64,000 bases of DNA from XYD12-FULL-36-8 sp964613805. Its GTDB lineage: Bacteria > Bacteroidota > Ignavibacteria > Ignavibacteriales > Ignavibacteriaceae. Below, piece by piece: positions 1-10,159 of this stretch (the stretch's first letter is position 1; every line of letters begins with the position of its first letter). The notes below the pieces were generated by a model that had not been told where the DNA came from, ran no database searches, and was given only the letters and a program-made list of their open reading frames with translations. The translations under genes were made by a program, and so were the position numbers. Location: the NCBI GenBank assembly GCA_964613805.1, contig CAZTJF010000015.1, positions 34,869 to 98,868 on the forward strand. Direction: 5' to 3'.

Positions 1-447
1 GCAGTGGCAGCTGAAGGAAGATTCACGATTAAAGGAGATGACTTCTCCTTTTACAAATCTCTTGCTAAACAATTAAATGAATCGGCAGATAATCTGAAAA
101 CAAAAGATGCTTTAATGCCTAAATCAGCTATGACTGACAAAAAGCTCGAGCAGGAAATGATCTCGGTAATTAAAAATTCTCAAACTTTTAAAGATAGAAT
201 CAAAGGTGAAATAATTCGATTAGTAATAATTGATCCTGACTGGACAATACGAAGGAATGAATTTACTGGAGCGATTCTGCATCGCTACATTCGAGCGACC
301 ATCGCAGTTAAAAATGCAGATGGTACTTGTACTGTTTGGCAGCTTGTTACATTTCAGCAGGATTATGTAAGCAATAAATTTCAAAAAACTAAATTTGATG
401 GTGTTGGTGACCCATACAAAATCCCCTGTGAAAATGTGAATAAGTGA
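1..447 (+). CDS. Hypothetical protein, 5' end cut by the window edge
   Basis: The reading frame is open to the first base, so the true start may lie outside the window; the first internal start codon is GTG at position 4. About 148 residues are visible. The N-terminal half is charged and lysine-rich, and the C-terminal half looks like mixed beta strands (TWTIRRNEF-like region, then an aromatic stretch ending PCENVNK). There is no signal peptide or membrane segment in the visible part. I do not recognise the family. The gene converges on the next one, and a strong hairpin separates them. Confidence 0.6.
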   Translation, partial: AVAAEGRFTIKGDDFSFYKSLAKQLNESADNLKTKDALMPKSAMTDKKLEQEMISVIKNSQTFKDRIKGEIIRLVIIDPDWTIRRNEFTGAILHRYIRATIAVKNADGTCTVWQLVTFQQDYVSNKFQKTKFDGVGDPYKIPCENVNK

Positions 448-460
448 AGCGATAATAAAA

Positions 461-508
461 AACCTCCGAAGTTTTGGTACGCAGTTCCACCTCAAAACTT
501 CGGAGGTT
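461..508. terminator. Bidirectional hairpin between convergent genes
   Basis: A perfect 15-bp inverted repeat (aacctccgaagtttt at 461-475, its complement at 494-508) encloses an 18-base loop. On the plus strand it starts 14 bases after the first gene's stop and ends 16 bases before the stop of the minus-strand gene. An A run precedes it on the plus strand, which becomes a U run for minus-strand transcripts. This fits an intrinsic terminator serving mainly the minus-strand gene and possibly both. Confidence 0.75.
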
Positions 509-524
509 ATTAGCTTTTGAGTAA

Positions 525-2876
525 CTACTTATTAGTTTTTCCGGGTTCATCAGAAACATTTGATGGCTTTCCAAATATATCAGCCAAAGGATTTTTCACC
601 TCCACTGATTTAAACGCATTATTATCGCAAATCACCAAATCCTCCATATCAACAAAACCATCTCCTGTTAAATCCGTAGAGAGATAACCAGATGAATAAT
701 TAAATGCATTGTTGTTGATAAGGATTAAGTCAGTAGAATCAACAAATCCATCTTGGTTTACATCACCAGAAAATATGCACCACTTATTTCCTTTTTTTAT
801 CATATTACATCCGTAAGCTTGCGAAGAGTCGGAAGTAAAATCATAATTGATATGTTCTAATGCGAAATTCACTCTGCTCGAACTCCATGTTGTTATTGAA
901 TTGCGATGTTTAACAACTATGAAACAAGTACCAAATGCTGCATCTAAGACTAAACCATTATTAGTTCCATCATCGGTCACCAAATATCCACTCTCGTCTA
1001 TTAAAATACTCTTAATGTAAATTGGTAATGTAAAAGCATCAGGTCTTAATTCTAATAATACCCAGTCAACAACATTTTGCGGAATTGAATCTATATTTCT
1101 TGGGTCTTCTGCATAAGGCGATGTCGTTGGTATGATGGAACTGAAAGTTTTTTTCATATGTGTGCCTACAGAGTCATATAAACTTTCAAGTATTAATTTC
1201 ACAGAAAGCAAGGGCCTTACCACTTTGATGTAGTATCTCATGGTATCTGATCCTATGCTATTTACTGTTCTAACTTTTACCTCAATCGTTCCTAATGAGT
1301 TTGGAGTCCATCTGATTATTCCACTTATACTATCTATCAGCATTCCGCTTGGGGCAACATTTAAATAATATTTTGGTGCCGGATAACCATTTGTTTTAAC
1401 TGTGTCCATATGCAGCAGCCCGAAAACCGCAATTGTATCTGGTATTGATGTGATCATAGGAGCAATGCCTAATACCTCTATGTGGTATCTCAGTGTATCT
1501 GATCCCCAATTATTCACCGCTCTTACTTCTACTGAAAAAGTTCCCAATGAGTTAGGCATCCAATTGATTATTCCACTCATGCTGTCCACAATCATTCCAC
1601 TTGGTCCGTTATTGAGATAGTATTTCGGATTAGGATAGCTATTTATTCTCAGAGTATCGATATACGATTGTCCTATTGTTATTGATGTAATAGGAGTAGA
1701 AATTATTTTTGGCGGATCAAACAGAATGGTTGATTCTTGTAAAAGGTGGTAAAGAATCAAATAACCAAAAGCTGAATACCAAATATTTTTCTTAAGTGAA
1801 ATATAATTTAGGTGCTGTGTCAGTATATTCCATACATTTGAGTTTTCAATTACTTGAGGGTGAATGTAAAAATGATAAATTGCTTTATTCTGAACGGCTC
1901 CATCAAACATGGAATTTAAAGTGGGAAGATCGGTTATTCCGCCCCAGAGAGGTCCTAATTCACACGCTACGTCCATTCTTTCATAAATCTTTCTGAGTGG
2001 ATTCCACGGTGTAAAATTATAGTGATAGGCATAAACTCCTCTGGTTACTAAATAATTCGCATTTCCTGCTGTATAATCAATTTCATCATTGCATTCTCCG
2101 AAGGGATGAACATAAGCATAAATATATTCTTTATTGTTTCTTGAGGATAGGGAAGGCAAATTCAAGTTTCTTACTATATCTTCTTTTGATCCAACTACTT
2201 CTGATTGATAGTTATACGGCACATGCAAGTGATTTCTTGAATGAGAGACTACCTCAACAAATCCCGAGTCCAATTGTTTTTGAACTGTATACCAAAACTG
2301 GCTGTTTGTCGCCCAATTACTATCTGTCATGATTGCACCAGATAACCAAAGACTACGACTTCTAAAAAAATAAATTGCTTGATTAAATGAATTCAATGTG
2401 TTCTTTTCCCAATCATCAGCCGTTGTTGTAACTACCGCATCCCGGTTGTCATAGTATTTGGAGATATCATTAAATTGTATTGGAACGTTATTATTCATTA
2501 TATCACAAACTTTTACGAATATGGAATCCGATGTGGAACTGAAAGCTAATGAAACGTAAGCTACTCTATTTATGTAATCGTATCGTACCGCTTCAATATC
2601 ATTGAAGAAATCGCTTTGTGTTTTTTCCTGAACAAATGACCATGACTCATTACTATGATACTTCTTGAATGTTTTAAGCAAGCCATAATCAGAATGAATT
2701 GCGATCTTATATGTCATTGGGTATTTCAGTCCATAGTTATTATGGATCGTAGAGTCAACAGTGAGAATTATTACATGAGTATTACAATGGTGAATTTTTA
2801 TCTTCGATGGGTTTTGACCCCAAGTGATTTGTGTGATTAATGATATGATCACCGGTACATAACTAATTTTTATCAA
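525..2876 (-). CDS. Secreted polysaccharide-deacetylase-like protein with Ig-like repeats and a dockerin domain
   Basis: 783 residues. The start is TTG with GAGAG six bases upstream. An N-terminal signal peptide (residues 1-20, ending TWG) indicates export. Residues ~140-370 resemble the NodB/polysaccharide deacetylase fold: a DD pair in TTTADDW fits motif 1 and HSRNH (about residue 211) fits the metal-binding motif 2 (H-S/T-x-x-H). Two near-identical Ig/cadherin-like repeats follow (about 390-560), each with a GMxxDSxSGIIxW core. Near the C terminus a dockerin type I pair is clear (DVNQDGFVDSTDL and DLTGDGFVDMEDL, calcium-loop pattern). Inferred role: extracellular carbohydrate processing or adhesion. 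No T9SS type A tail is present, and I saw no cohesin in the window, so dockerin here does not imply a cellulosome. Confidence 0.75.
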   Translation of the reverse strand: MIKISYVPVIISLITQITWGQNPSKIKIHHCNTHVIILTVDSTIHNNYGLKYPMTYKIAIHSDYGLLKTFKKYHSNESWSFVQEKTQSDFFNDIEAVRYDYINRVAYVSLAFSSTSDSIFVKVCDIMNNNVPIQFNDISKYYDNRDAVVTTTADDWEKNTLNSFNQAIYFFRSRSLWLSGAIMTDSNWATNSQFWYTVQKQLDSGFVEVVSHSRNHLHVPYNYQSEVVGSKEDIVRNLNLPSLSSRNNKEYIYAYVHPFGECNDEIDYTAGNANYLVTRGVYAYHYNFTPWNPLRKIYERMDVACELGPLWGGITDLPTLNSMFDGAVQNKAIYHFYIHPQVIENSNVWNILTQHLNYISLKKNIWYSAFGYLILYHLLQESTILFDPPKIISTPITSITIGQSYIDTLRINSYPNPKYYLNNGPSGMIVDSMSGIINWMPNSLGTFSVEVRAVNNWGSDTLRYHIEVLGIAPMITSIPDTIAVFGLLHMDTVKTNGYPAPKYYLNVAPSGMLIDSISGIIRWTPNSLGTIEVKVRTVNSIGSDTMRYYIKVVRPLLSVKLILESLYDSVGTHMKKTFSSIIPTTSPYAEDPRNIDSIPQNVVDWVLLELRPDAFTLPIYIKSILIDESGYLVTDDGTNNGLVLDAAFGTCFIVVKHRNSITTWSSSRVNFALEHINYDFTSDSSQAYGCNMIKKGNKWCIFSGDVNQDGFVDSTDLILINNNAFNYSSGYLSTDLTGDGFVDMEDLVICDNNAFKSVEVKNPLADIFGKPSNVSDEPGKTNK

Positions 2877-3526
2877 GTTACACTCTCAGTTATCTAGAGG
2901 GAAAATAATCTGAAAATTAAAATATTTTTTAATCTGCAATCAAAAAGTTAAACTTATCATATCTATGAATACACTCAGCAGCAACTATTTACAATAATGT
3001 ATGAATTCATCGGCAGGGCAGAGCAATCACTTGAAAATTTATAAGACTGGAATTTATTTTCATTGGTGAACATCTAAATGCTAACGCCCCTCAAATGTTG
3101 AGTGTTCACGCCTTGTGGGGAAAATTGTAGTTCCGTAATTCGAGAATTTAACTGCAATTCAATATTGTGCAACTTTCCTCGAAAGGTGGAGAAAAAGTTT
3201 TTTTCTCAAAGAAATTTAGAAATAATTTTATGAATAAAACAAGAATAAAGAAAAAAATTTTAATTATAATCCTTATCTGGGAAAGGTTCACTTACACCAG
3301 ATAGAAGTTATGAAAAAGGGAGGTAACGCGTCCTAAGTGTAAGATTTCTATCCAAATTAAGGATGTTCTTAACCAGGTGTAATCGGGATCGAAATAACGA
3401 TCTTACTCGTTTGTCATGTTGAATTCCTCCATTATAATGCTTTAGCGATGTGAATCGGGGGAGAGACAGCTATTTTCTCAGTGAAAGATTTCTCATCCCG
3501 CAATTGCGAGATGAGGAATGACGAGA
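2877..3526. other. 650-base intergenic region, no convincing gene
   Basis: Very AT-rich. A 24-codon ORF beginning at 3230 (MNKTRIKKKILIIILI...) looks like the front of a lost secreted protein and ends at a TAG; nothing continues it. Positions 3400-3525 read like a decayed copy of a dispersed intergenic repeat ending in the palindrome at 3492-3515. No tRNA-like structure was seen. Confidence 0.6.
3492..3515. repeat. Near-perfect 24-bp palindrome downstream of the RND gene
   Basis: ctcatc, then cgcaattgcg in the middle, then gatgag; one uncompensated base on each side of the core. It lies 12 bases past the stop of the efflux permease. No U tract follows on the minus strand, so it is a weak terminator candidate and may instead be part of a dispersed repeat (flanked by gaatgacgag). 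Confidence 0.55.
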
Positions 3527-6500
3527 TTAATCTTCAACTCTTACTCTAATAGTTTCCGGTTCAAGGATAGGTTCAATTAGGTTTTCTTTTCTTCTAACTA
3601 GTTTTTTTACAAATGCCGGGATTGATATTCTCAACTCTTCCATTTTTGAATAGACAACAGGGACAAAGATTAAAGTCAATACGAGAGAACTGGTTAATCC
3701 ACCAATGATTGCCCAAGCCAAACCGGATTTCCACTCACCACCAGCAGAACCTGAAAGTGCGATTGGCATCATGCCAAAAATCATGGTTAGAGTTGTCATA
3801 AGAATTGGTCTGAGCCGCATTTTGCCCGCATCAATAAGTGCATCATAAACTCTAACTCCTTCTTTACGAACTGCGTTAGTCCTGTCAACAAGAAGAATTG
3901 CGTTCTTACCGACTAACCCAACGAGCATTATAATTCCAAGAATCGAAAAAATATTTAGAGATTTCATAGTTAAAGCAAGTGCAAGGAAAGCACCAATCAT
4001 TGCGAGCGGAATTGAAAAGAGAACGACAAAAGGATAAACGAAAGAATCATATAGTGCTACCATTATCAAGTATGTAAAAATTATAGCAGCGAATAAGGCA
4101 AGACCTAAACTTCCAAATGATTCTTTTTGATTTTTAACATCACCAGAAAAAGAATATGTAACACCTTTCGGCAAATCTAATTTTTTCAGTTCAGTTTCTA
4201 TGTCTGCAGAAACAGTTCCGCTTGGTCTACCAACAACTTGGGAAAATACTGTTACGGATGCATTTCTATCCTGCCTTTGCAGTTTTGTGGGTCCAAGACT
4301 ACGTTCAATCGAGGCAAACTGCTCAAGTTCAACTTGCTGCCCTTTTCGATTCATGAAAGTGATGTTGTTAATGTCTTCAGTGCGTGTTCTATCAAATTCA
4401 TCAAGACGAATTCTAATATCAAACTCATTTGGTCCATCCCTAAATTTCGATTCATCGTCTCCGGTCAAAGCTATTCTTAAAGTTTGCCCAACTTCAGAAA
4501 GATTTAATCCGAAACTATTCATCTTTTCTCTATCCATAACGATTCGCAGTTCAGGTTTTCCCTGCTCAGATGAAAGACGAACATCCGAAGCACCTTGAAT
4601 TTGTTTTACTTTCTCTTCCACTAATTTTGCCGAACTGATTACATCATCGTAATTCGGTCCGGTTATCAGTAATTGAATTGGAGTTTGATTTGCTACACCA
4701 AAAATACCGATTGGATTAACTCTCGCCTTTATTCCAGGAATCAATGCAAGCTTTTCTTTAATTTCAGCTATCATATCATCTGTAGATTTTTTCCTTTGAT
4801 TCTTTTCAACAAGGGTAACGCTTATTTCGCTTGTATTGTTGGATGCAAAACCAATCAGCCCTTCATTTGAAGCACCGGTATTGACAAAAGTTCTTTCAAC
4901 TTCCGACAAACTGTTTAGTATGTTTTCAATCTTCTGTGATGTTCTATTTGTTTCATCAAGCTTTGCTCCTTGAGGTAATTCAATTGTAACTGCAAACTCA
5001 CCTCTGTCAGCAACTGAAATGAATTCTGAACCGATAAATCCAAATGGAATTAGTGCAAATGATGAAACGAAGAGCATAACCGTTGCTATTGCAACTTTTC
5101 CACGATTGGCTAACGACCATTTTAGTATTTTGATGTAATCGTAAGCTGCTATGTGGTAAATTTTTTCAAACCATAAAGCAAATCTGCCGAATATAGTTTT
5201 GCTTGTCAGTCTTTCAAGCTTTGCAAATCGTGAGGCTAACATTGGAGTAATTGTAAATGAAACAAATAAGCTCATAAGTGTAGAGAATACTACAACAAGT
5301 GCAAATTGTCGCATGATATTTCCAATAATTCCGCCAACCAATGCAATAGGTAAGAACACTACAACATCAACCAGCGTAATTGCAAGTGCAGCAAATCCTA
5401 TTTCGTTTCTGCCTTTAAGTGATGCCACACTTTTTTCTTCGCCCTTTTCAATGTGATGATAAATATTTTCCAAGACTACTATTGAATCGTCAACAAGAAT
5501 TCCAACTACCAGTGATAAGCCGAGCAAAGTCATTAAATTTAGCGTGAACCCGAAAGCATACATCAATGCAAAAGTTGCAATCAAGGAGGAAGGAATTGCT
5601 ATCATTACGATTAAAGAATTTCTTAAGCTGTGTAAGAACATTAACATCACTAATGCAACAAGTACGACTGCTATTGCGAGATCTTTTTTAACAGCATTTG
5701 CCGCATCAATGGTGAAGAGAGAACCATCTTGAGCAATATTGAAATTCAAATCATACGCTTTGTATTTTTCTTCCAACTCTGCAATTTTTTTGCGTGAAAA
5801 TTTGCTTACCTCAACTGCATTTGCATCTGACTGCTTAGAAATATTTAATGCGACAGTTGTTACACCGTTGATTCGGACATGATTTGTGTAATCTTTAATT
5901 CCATCACTGATCTCTGCTATGTCGCTTAACTTGATTGTTCCTCCGCTTCGCGATGTACCAATTGCAAGATTTCGCAGATCATCCAACGAAGTAAACTTGC
6001 CTGCAACACGCACCACAAATTGTTCATCTGAAGCTTTAATGCTGCCGGTTGGGAAATCGAGATTAGAGGTTTTTATAATCTGTGCGACTTGTGTAATTGA
6101 AAGTCCGAACGATTTTAATTTTTGACGATCAAGGTTTACTTGAATTTCTCTTTCTTCACCGCCAATTAGGTTTATTTGAGCAACACCAGAAACTTTTGAT
6201 AATTGCGGTTTGACTTGCTCTTTTAAGAAAGTATAAAACTCTTTCGGTGGAAGATTTGATGTTACTCCTGAACGAATCACAGGGATTTCATCTAATGCAA
6301 ATTTTGATACCGCAGGTGATTTAACCCCTGAAGGAAGTCTAGACAAAACCTCACCAATTTTTCTTTGTGCATCTTGCAAAGCAAGATCGGGGTTTGCAGC
6401 TTGAATCAATTCAACAATAACAAAGGAAACTCCTTCAAAAGATTGTGAACGAATTTCTGAAATCTTATCAATCCCTGATAAAGCATCCTCAATCGTTTTC

Positions 6501-6691
6501 GTTACACCTGTCTCAACTTCTGAAGGTGATGCACCCGGATAAATTGTGGTCACAGTAATAATTGGAGCCGTAAATTTTGGCAGTAATTCATAGTTAAGCT
6601 GGTTAAAACTGAATATTCCAAGAACAGCTAATGCGGTGAATATTACAATAATCAGTGAAGGTCTTTTAATTGCTATTTCTGTTAATGTCAT
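3527..6691 (-). CDS. RND family efflux pump inner-membrane permease (AcrB/MexB-like, HAE-type)
   Basis: 1054 residues, the usual length for the family. It is the proton-driven inner-membrane pump of a tripartite exporter. It begins MTLTEIAIKRP with the first transmembrane helix directly after, followed by the porter domain (YPGASPSEVE near residue 51). A helix bundle (about 335-545) includes the proton-relay region VVGILVDDSIVVLEN with its DD pair. A second porter domain and a second helix bundle (about 865-1020) follow. AGGA precedes the ATG. It is the last gene of a TetR-TolC-MFP-RND series but is separated from the adaptor by 317 bases, so it may have its own promoter. Substrate cannot be read from sequence. 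Confidence 0.93.
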   Translation of the reverse strand: MTLTEIAIKRPSLIIVIFTALAVLGIFSFNQLNYELLPKFTAPIITVTTIYPGASPSEVETGVTKTIEDALSGIDKISEIRSQSFEGVSFVIVELIQAANPDLALQDAQRKIGEVLSRLPSGVKSPAVSKFALDEIPVIRSGVTSNLPPKEFYTFLKEQVKPQLSKVSGVAQINLIGGEEREIQVNLDRQKLKSFGLSITQVAQIIKTSNLDFPTGSIKASDEQFVVRVAGKFTSLDDLRNLAIGTSRSGGTIKLSDIAEISDGIKDYTNHVRINGVTTVALNISKQSDANAVEVSKFSRKKIAELEEKYKAYDLNFNIAQDGSLFTIDAANAVKKDLAIAVVLVALVMLMFLHSLRNSLIVMIAIPSSLIATFALMYAFGFTLNLMTLLGLSLVVGILVDDSIVVLENIYHHIEKGEEKSVASLKGRNEIGFAALAITLVDVVVFLPIALVGGIIGNIMRQFALVVVFSTLMSLFVSFTITPMLASRFAKLERLTSKTIFGRFALWFEKIYHIAAYDYIKILKWSLANRGKVAIATVMLFVSSFALIPFGFIGSEFISVADRGEFAVTIELPQGAKLDETNRTSQKIENILNSLSEVERTFVNTGASNEGLIGFASNNTSEISVTLVEKNQRKKSTDDMIAEIKEKLALIPGIKARVNPIGIFGVANQTPIQLLITGPNYDDVISSAKLVEEKVKQIQGASDVRLSSEQGKPELRIVMDREKMNSFGLNLSEVGQTLRIALTGDDESKFRDGPNEFDIRIRLDEFDRTRTEDINNITFMNRKGQQVELEQFASIERSLGPTKLQRQDRNASVTVFSQVVGRPSGTVSADIETELKKLDLPKGVTYSFSGDVKNQKESFGSLGLALFAAIIFTYLIMVALYDSFVYPFVVLFSIPLAMIGAFLALALTMKSLNIFSILGIIMLVGLVGKNAILLVDRTNAVRKEGVRVYDALIDAGKMRLRPILMTTLTMIFGMMPIALSGSAGGEWKSGLAWAIIGGLTSSLVLTLIFVPVVYSKMEELRISIPAFVKKLVRRKENLIEPILEPETIRVRVED

Positions 6692-7008
6692 TAATATTTT
6701 CCTAAAATTTGGTTTATAAATTCGTCAAAATGTTGCTTGAAAACAGTGGCTTATTTGACTTTGATTAAAAATCAATTTGCAATAAGCTAATAAGGTTAAT
6801 TAATTTATAGATTGGATTGGTTACTAAGGTCAAGCCCACTGCTGTAGTATCGATAATATTGTTTATCCATTTCATATTAATTGTAATCAGAAAAATTTAT
6901 CAATGGCATGTATGAATTCGAAATCTTTTTCAACTTTCTTCAACCTTAGTAAAAACGAGTTACAGTTAAAATAACCTTATCACCTTATTAAAATAATTTT
7001 AACTGCAA
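6692..7008. other. 317-base gap inside the efflux operon
   Basis: No ORF or strong hairpin is evident. The stretch is AT-rich with a few short A/T inverted segments. It is long for a gap between adaptor and pump genes, which are usually adjacent, so it may hold an internal promoter or the remains of lost sequence. Confidence 0.4.
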
Positions 7009-8067
7009 TTACTTTACTATTTCAACATTAAAATTATTCTGGATGATATTTTGTCCGCTGGTTACAACCTGTTCACCTTCATTCAATCCGCTGAGTATTT
7101 CCACAAAGGTATCGAATTGCACACCAAGAGAGATAGTTCGCAGTTTTGCAATTCCATTTTCGACAACAAACACTTGCGGTGAACGTGTACTTCCTACAAG
7201 TGCTTCTCGCGGTAATGCAATCACATTCGATTTTGATAAGGATGAAAAATATACTCTTGCAAACATGCCGGCTTTCAAACTTTTATCTGATCTGTTTGGA
7301 ACAGAGATTTCAACAGGATAAGTATGTGCATCATCTCCTTTAGCAGAAATGTTAGTAATTTTCCCAGAGTATTTTACATCCGGATAAACATCTGTGGTTA
7401 CAACTACCTCATCGCCAGCTTTCAGTCGTACGGCATCTTTCTCAGAAACATTAACTTTTACTTTGAGTTTTGAAATATCAACAATGTTTGCAACAAGCGT
7501 GGCGTTAGGTCCACTTGCAACATAACTGCCAACATCAACCGGACGAAAAGTGACATAACCTGAAATGGGTGTTGTAATTTTTGTGTCACTAAGCTGACGT
7601 TTTGCAAGAATGTACTGGCTCTCAGCGTTTACATAACCAAGTTTTGCTGCATCATATTGTGCATCACTTGCAGATTTTGTCTCGAGCAGTGCCTTCACTC
7701 GTTCATAATCTTTTTTGGCTTTCTCCAAGTTTGCTAATGCAGAATTGTAAGCAGCTTTTTTAAGTTCATCATCAACTTGAACGATAACTGAACCGGCTGG
7801 CTTATAATCGCCAACATTGGCATAAACATTCGTTATTCTGCCGCTGGTTTCTGAAATGATGTTTACATCATTGTTTGCTGCAATTGTACCAACCAAAGAA
7901 ATTTCTTCCAAAGGATTTTTTCGTTCAACTTTTACAACGGATACATAATATTTTTCCGCGTACTCAACTTTGGATTTTGCTTCCATTTTGCTTTTGTTAT
8001 AAAACAATAAAATAAGCACAGTTGCGAATAAAACTATAGCTCCAACTATATATTTAGTTTTTTTCAT
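7009..8067 (-). CDS. RND efflux periplasmic adaptor subunit (MFP/HlyD family)
   Basis: 352 residues. It bridges the inner-membrane pump and the outer-membrane channel. One N-terminal membrane anchor (residues ~6-24) is followed by a biotinyl-lipoyl-like half (GRITNVYANVGDYKPAGSV), a short coiled-coil hairpin (about 100-160), the second lipoyl half (TTPISGYVTFRPVDVGSYV), a beta-barrel and a membrane-proximal domain ending at QNIIQNN. TAGGAG sits just before the ATG. The gene follows the TolC gene by nine bases, so the two are almost certainly co-transcribed. Confidence 0.92.
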   Translation of the reverse strand: MKKTKYIVGAIVLFATVLILLFYNKSKMEAKSKVEYAEKYYVSVVKVERKNPLEEISLVGTIAANNDVNIISETSGRITNVYANVGDYKPAGSVIVQVDDELKKAAYNSALANLEKAKKDYERVKALLETKSASDAQYDAAKLGYVNAESQYILAKRQLSDTKITTPISGYVTFRPVDVGSYVASGPNATLVANIVDISKLKVKVNVSEKDAVRLKAGDEVVVTTDVYPDVKYSGKITNISAKGDDAHTYPVEISVPNRSDKSLKAGMFARVYFSSLSKSNVIALPREALVGSTRSPQVFVVENGIAKLRTISLGVQFDTFVEILSGLNEGEQVVTSGQNIIQNNFNVEIVK

Positions 8068-8076
8068 CTTTTTCTC

Positions 8077-9399
8077 CTATTCACCTAATGATTTATTTAA
8101 TTTGGCTTTTGCTAATTCGTAATCCACTAATGAATTAGTATAATTTGTTTTTGCCTGAAGTAATGCGACTTCAGCATCTATAATATCCGAGCTTGTAATA
8201 AGTCCTTGCTTAAACCGTTCACTTGTGATTCGCATATTTTCTTCAGCTTGCTTTACTCCGACTTCGGAAATATCAATTTTCATTTTATTTTGATTGACCG
8301 ACAAATAATTTTGCGTTACTTCAAGTGTAACCGCATCCTTCAAAATTCCCAGCCCCTCTTGAGATTGGGTCAGAGTAGCTTCCGCTTGTTCGGTTTGATA
8401 TGAAGTCGAAAACCAGTTCCAAACATCCCAGCTAAGAGACACACCTGCATCCCAAGTTTCTTTAAATTTGTCTTGTCCGGGGACAATCCGAGGATTAGGG
8501 CGGCTGTAATAAAAATTTGAAAACAAAAATAATTGAGGATACCAATTAGACTGAGCTAATGTAACCCCACTTTCACTTGCCTTGATTCTATAGTTTATTG
8601 ATTTTATTTCAGCTCTATTATCCATCGCATGATTGATCAAGTTTTTTAGTTCATCGTATTCTTGTTTTTTAAGATTTGGAGAAGAAGCTATTTCAATTTC
8701 AGTGCTTAAGGGAATGCTCATTGTGCTGTTAAGATTAATCATTGCAAGTTTAAGATTATTATTTGCATCAACTTGTCTAAACAATGCATCATTGTATTGA
8801 ACTTCAATTTTCAGCACGTCATTATTAGTCAGCATTCCTTGGTTAAGTAAATTTTGTGCATCGGTCAGATGAGCTTTAATCTGTTCCACATTTTCATCAA
8901 CTACTTTTTTTAATTGTGTTGCTTTGAACAATCCCCAATATGCATTTCTAACATTGAAAATAAGTTCTTTTCTATCCTTTTTGTAATCTTCATTTGAAGC
9001 ATTTGCAGAATACTCAGCAATATCGCTGCTGCTTTTTAATCTGAAACCGGTAAACAATGGCTGTGCTAATGATAGCTTTGTTGAATAATTGTTCAGAATT
9101 GATGGTGAAATTTCAAATGTTCCGAAAGGTGTTGTGATATTGAAGGGATCAACCTCACTCAATCTCGTATATCCGGCGCTGAACTTTAGTGAAGGCAGCC
9201 GCGAAGCATTCACTTCCTTTAGTCTCGCTTCACTAAACTTATACCTTGCGAGAGAAGAGTTAAGTACCTTACTGTTTTTCAGTGCGAAGTCAATTGCGTC
9301 CTCAACATTTAGTGAAATTTTTTCCTGTGCACTGGCAATGCCCAGGAAGTAAAATGTCATCAGTATGATATAAAAAAATCTAACTAAATAAGTTTCCAA
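8077..9399 (-). CDS. TolC-family outer-membrane efflux channel
   Basis: 440 residues with a signal peptide (cleavage near GIASA-QE) and two homologous long helical repeats typical of the OEP family (LNVEDAIDFALKNS near the start; VSLSWDVWNWFS in the second half). The start is TTG at 9399. A full GGAGGT (9414-9409) lies nine bases upstream, inside the last codons of the TetR gene, and only two bases separate the two genes, so translation is probably coupled. It completes the tripartite exporter with the adaptor and RND pump downstream. Confidence 0.9.
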   Translation of the reverse strand: METYLVRFFYIILMTFYFLGIASAQEKISLNVEDAIDFALKNSKVLNSSLARYKFSEARLKEVNASRLPSLKFSAGYTRLSEVDPFNITTPFGTFEISPSILNNYSTKLSLAQPLFTGFRLKSSSDIAEYSANASNEDYKKDRKELIFNVRNAYWGLFKATQLKKVVDENVEQIKAHLTDAQNLLNQGMLTNNDVLKIEVQYNDALFRQVDANNNLKLAMINLNSTMSIPLSTEIEIASSPNLKKQEYDELKNLINHAMDNRAEIKSINYRIKASESGVTLAQSNWYPQLFLFSNFYYSRPNPRIVPGQDKFKETWDAGVSLSWDVWNWFSTSYQTEQAEATLTQSQEGLGILKDAVTLEVTQNYLSVNQNKMKIDISEVGVKQAEENMRITSERFKQGLITSSDIIDAEVALLQAKTNYTNSLVDYELAKAKLNKSLGE

Positions 9400-9401
9400 T
9401 T

Positions 9402-10043
9402 TTAAAATACCTCCGTTTTATCTTTTGCAGTTAATTGAAGATTCACATAACGAAATCTTCCTTTTTCAGACAGAATTCCCTCGAAAAGTATTTTGATTAT
9501 TTCGTCATAAACTTGATGGCTTGTATAAGGCATCTGCGAAAGAACTTCGGGAATCATAATTTCATTAATTGCGGCAGCATAAATCATTACGATAAGTTCG
9601 CTGTTAATATCAGCTTTAACGAAACCTTCTTTTATACCATGGTTGATAAGCTTTGTGAAATTACCCTGACTTTTTTGACGCTTAAATTCTTGAATGTCTT
9701 TCCAAATCTCAGGATGGTTCTTAATAAGATCCTGAGTTAGATTACCTTGCATTCTTTTGATGTTTTCTCCAATAATATCTAAAACACTCTGTAATTTTTG
9801 AATAAAATCTGTTGTCTCATCGGCAAATATCTTCTCAAACTTTTCTTCAACATCACATTTAACAGAAGATACAAGTTCACGAAGAACATGTTCTTTGTTC
9901 GTGAAATATTTATATAAAGTTTTTTTGCTAATGCCGAGGTTTGAAGCAATTTCTTCCATTGTCACTTTGGAGTAACTAAAATTTTGAAACATTTCGTGAG
10001 ATTTTTCCAAAATTCTTTTTTTTGTGATTTGTTCTTCTAACAT
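9402..10043 (-). CDS. TetR/AcrR-family repressor of the efflux operon
   Basis: 213 residues. The N-terminal helix-turn-helix is clear: residues ~9-55 with TMEEIASNLGISKKTLYKYFTNKEHVLREL. The C-terminal ligand-binding region is helical and unassigned. It is the first gene of the minus-strand efflux operon, so autoregulation is expected for this family. A 28-bp palindrome 89 bases upstream of the start (10132-10159) is the natural operator candidate. The inducer is unknown. Confidence 0.9.
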   Translation of the reverse strand: MLEEQITKKRILEKSHEMFQNFSYSKVTMEEIASNLGISKKTLYKYFTNKEHVLRELVSSVKCDVEEKFEKIFADETTDFIQKLQSVLDIIGENIKRMQGNLTQDLIKNHPEIWKDIQEFKRQKSQGNFTKLINHGIKEGFVKADINSELIVMIYAAAINEIMIPEVLSQMPYTSHQVYDEIIKILFEGILSEKGRFRYVNLQLTAKDKTEVF

Positions 10044-10131
10044 CCTTTTTCTTTCAAAAATAAACGATTTAGCCCTATAACGTTTCTATACGACTAATAG
10101 TTCCTTATAAAAGCAGTATAATTAATAGTTG

Positions 10132-10159
10132 GGAAACATTATTCGTAAATAACGTTTCC
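10132..10159. promoter_or_regulatory. Candidate TetR-family operator
   Basis: ggaaacattatt - cgta - aataacgtttcc: two 12-base arms that match in 11 of 12 positions around a 4-base centre. A further half site (aacgtttc) occurs at about 10079-10086, nearer the gene. TetR-family repressors usually bind such palindromes in front of their own operon; the assignment is inference from position and symmetry. Confidence 0.5.

Noticed and set aside
525..800. Dockerin domain as evidence of a cellulosome
   Set aside because: No cohesin or scaffoldin in the window, and isolated dockerins are common in non-cellulosomal secreted proteins.
3230..3304. 24-codon ORF with basic start and hydrophobic run as a small membrane protein
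   Set aside because: No ribosome binding site, very low complexity, and not supported by any context.
4200..4598. 132-residue plus-strand ORF within the RND gene
   Set aside because: It lies antisense to a well-supported permease gene and shows no family features.
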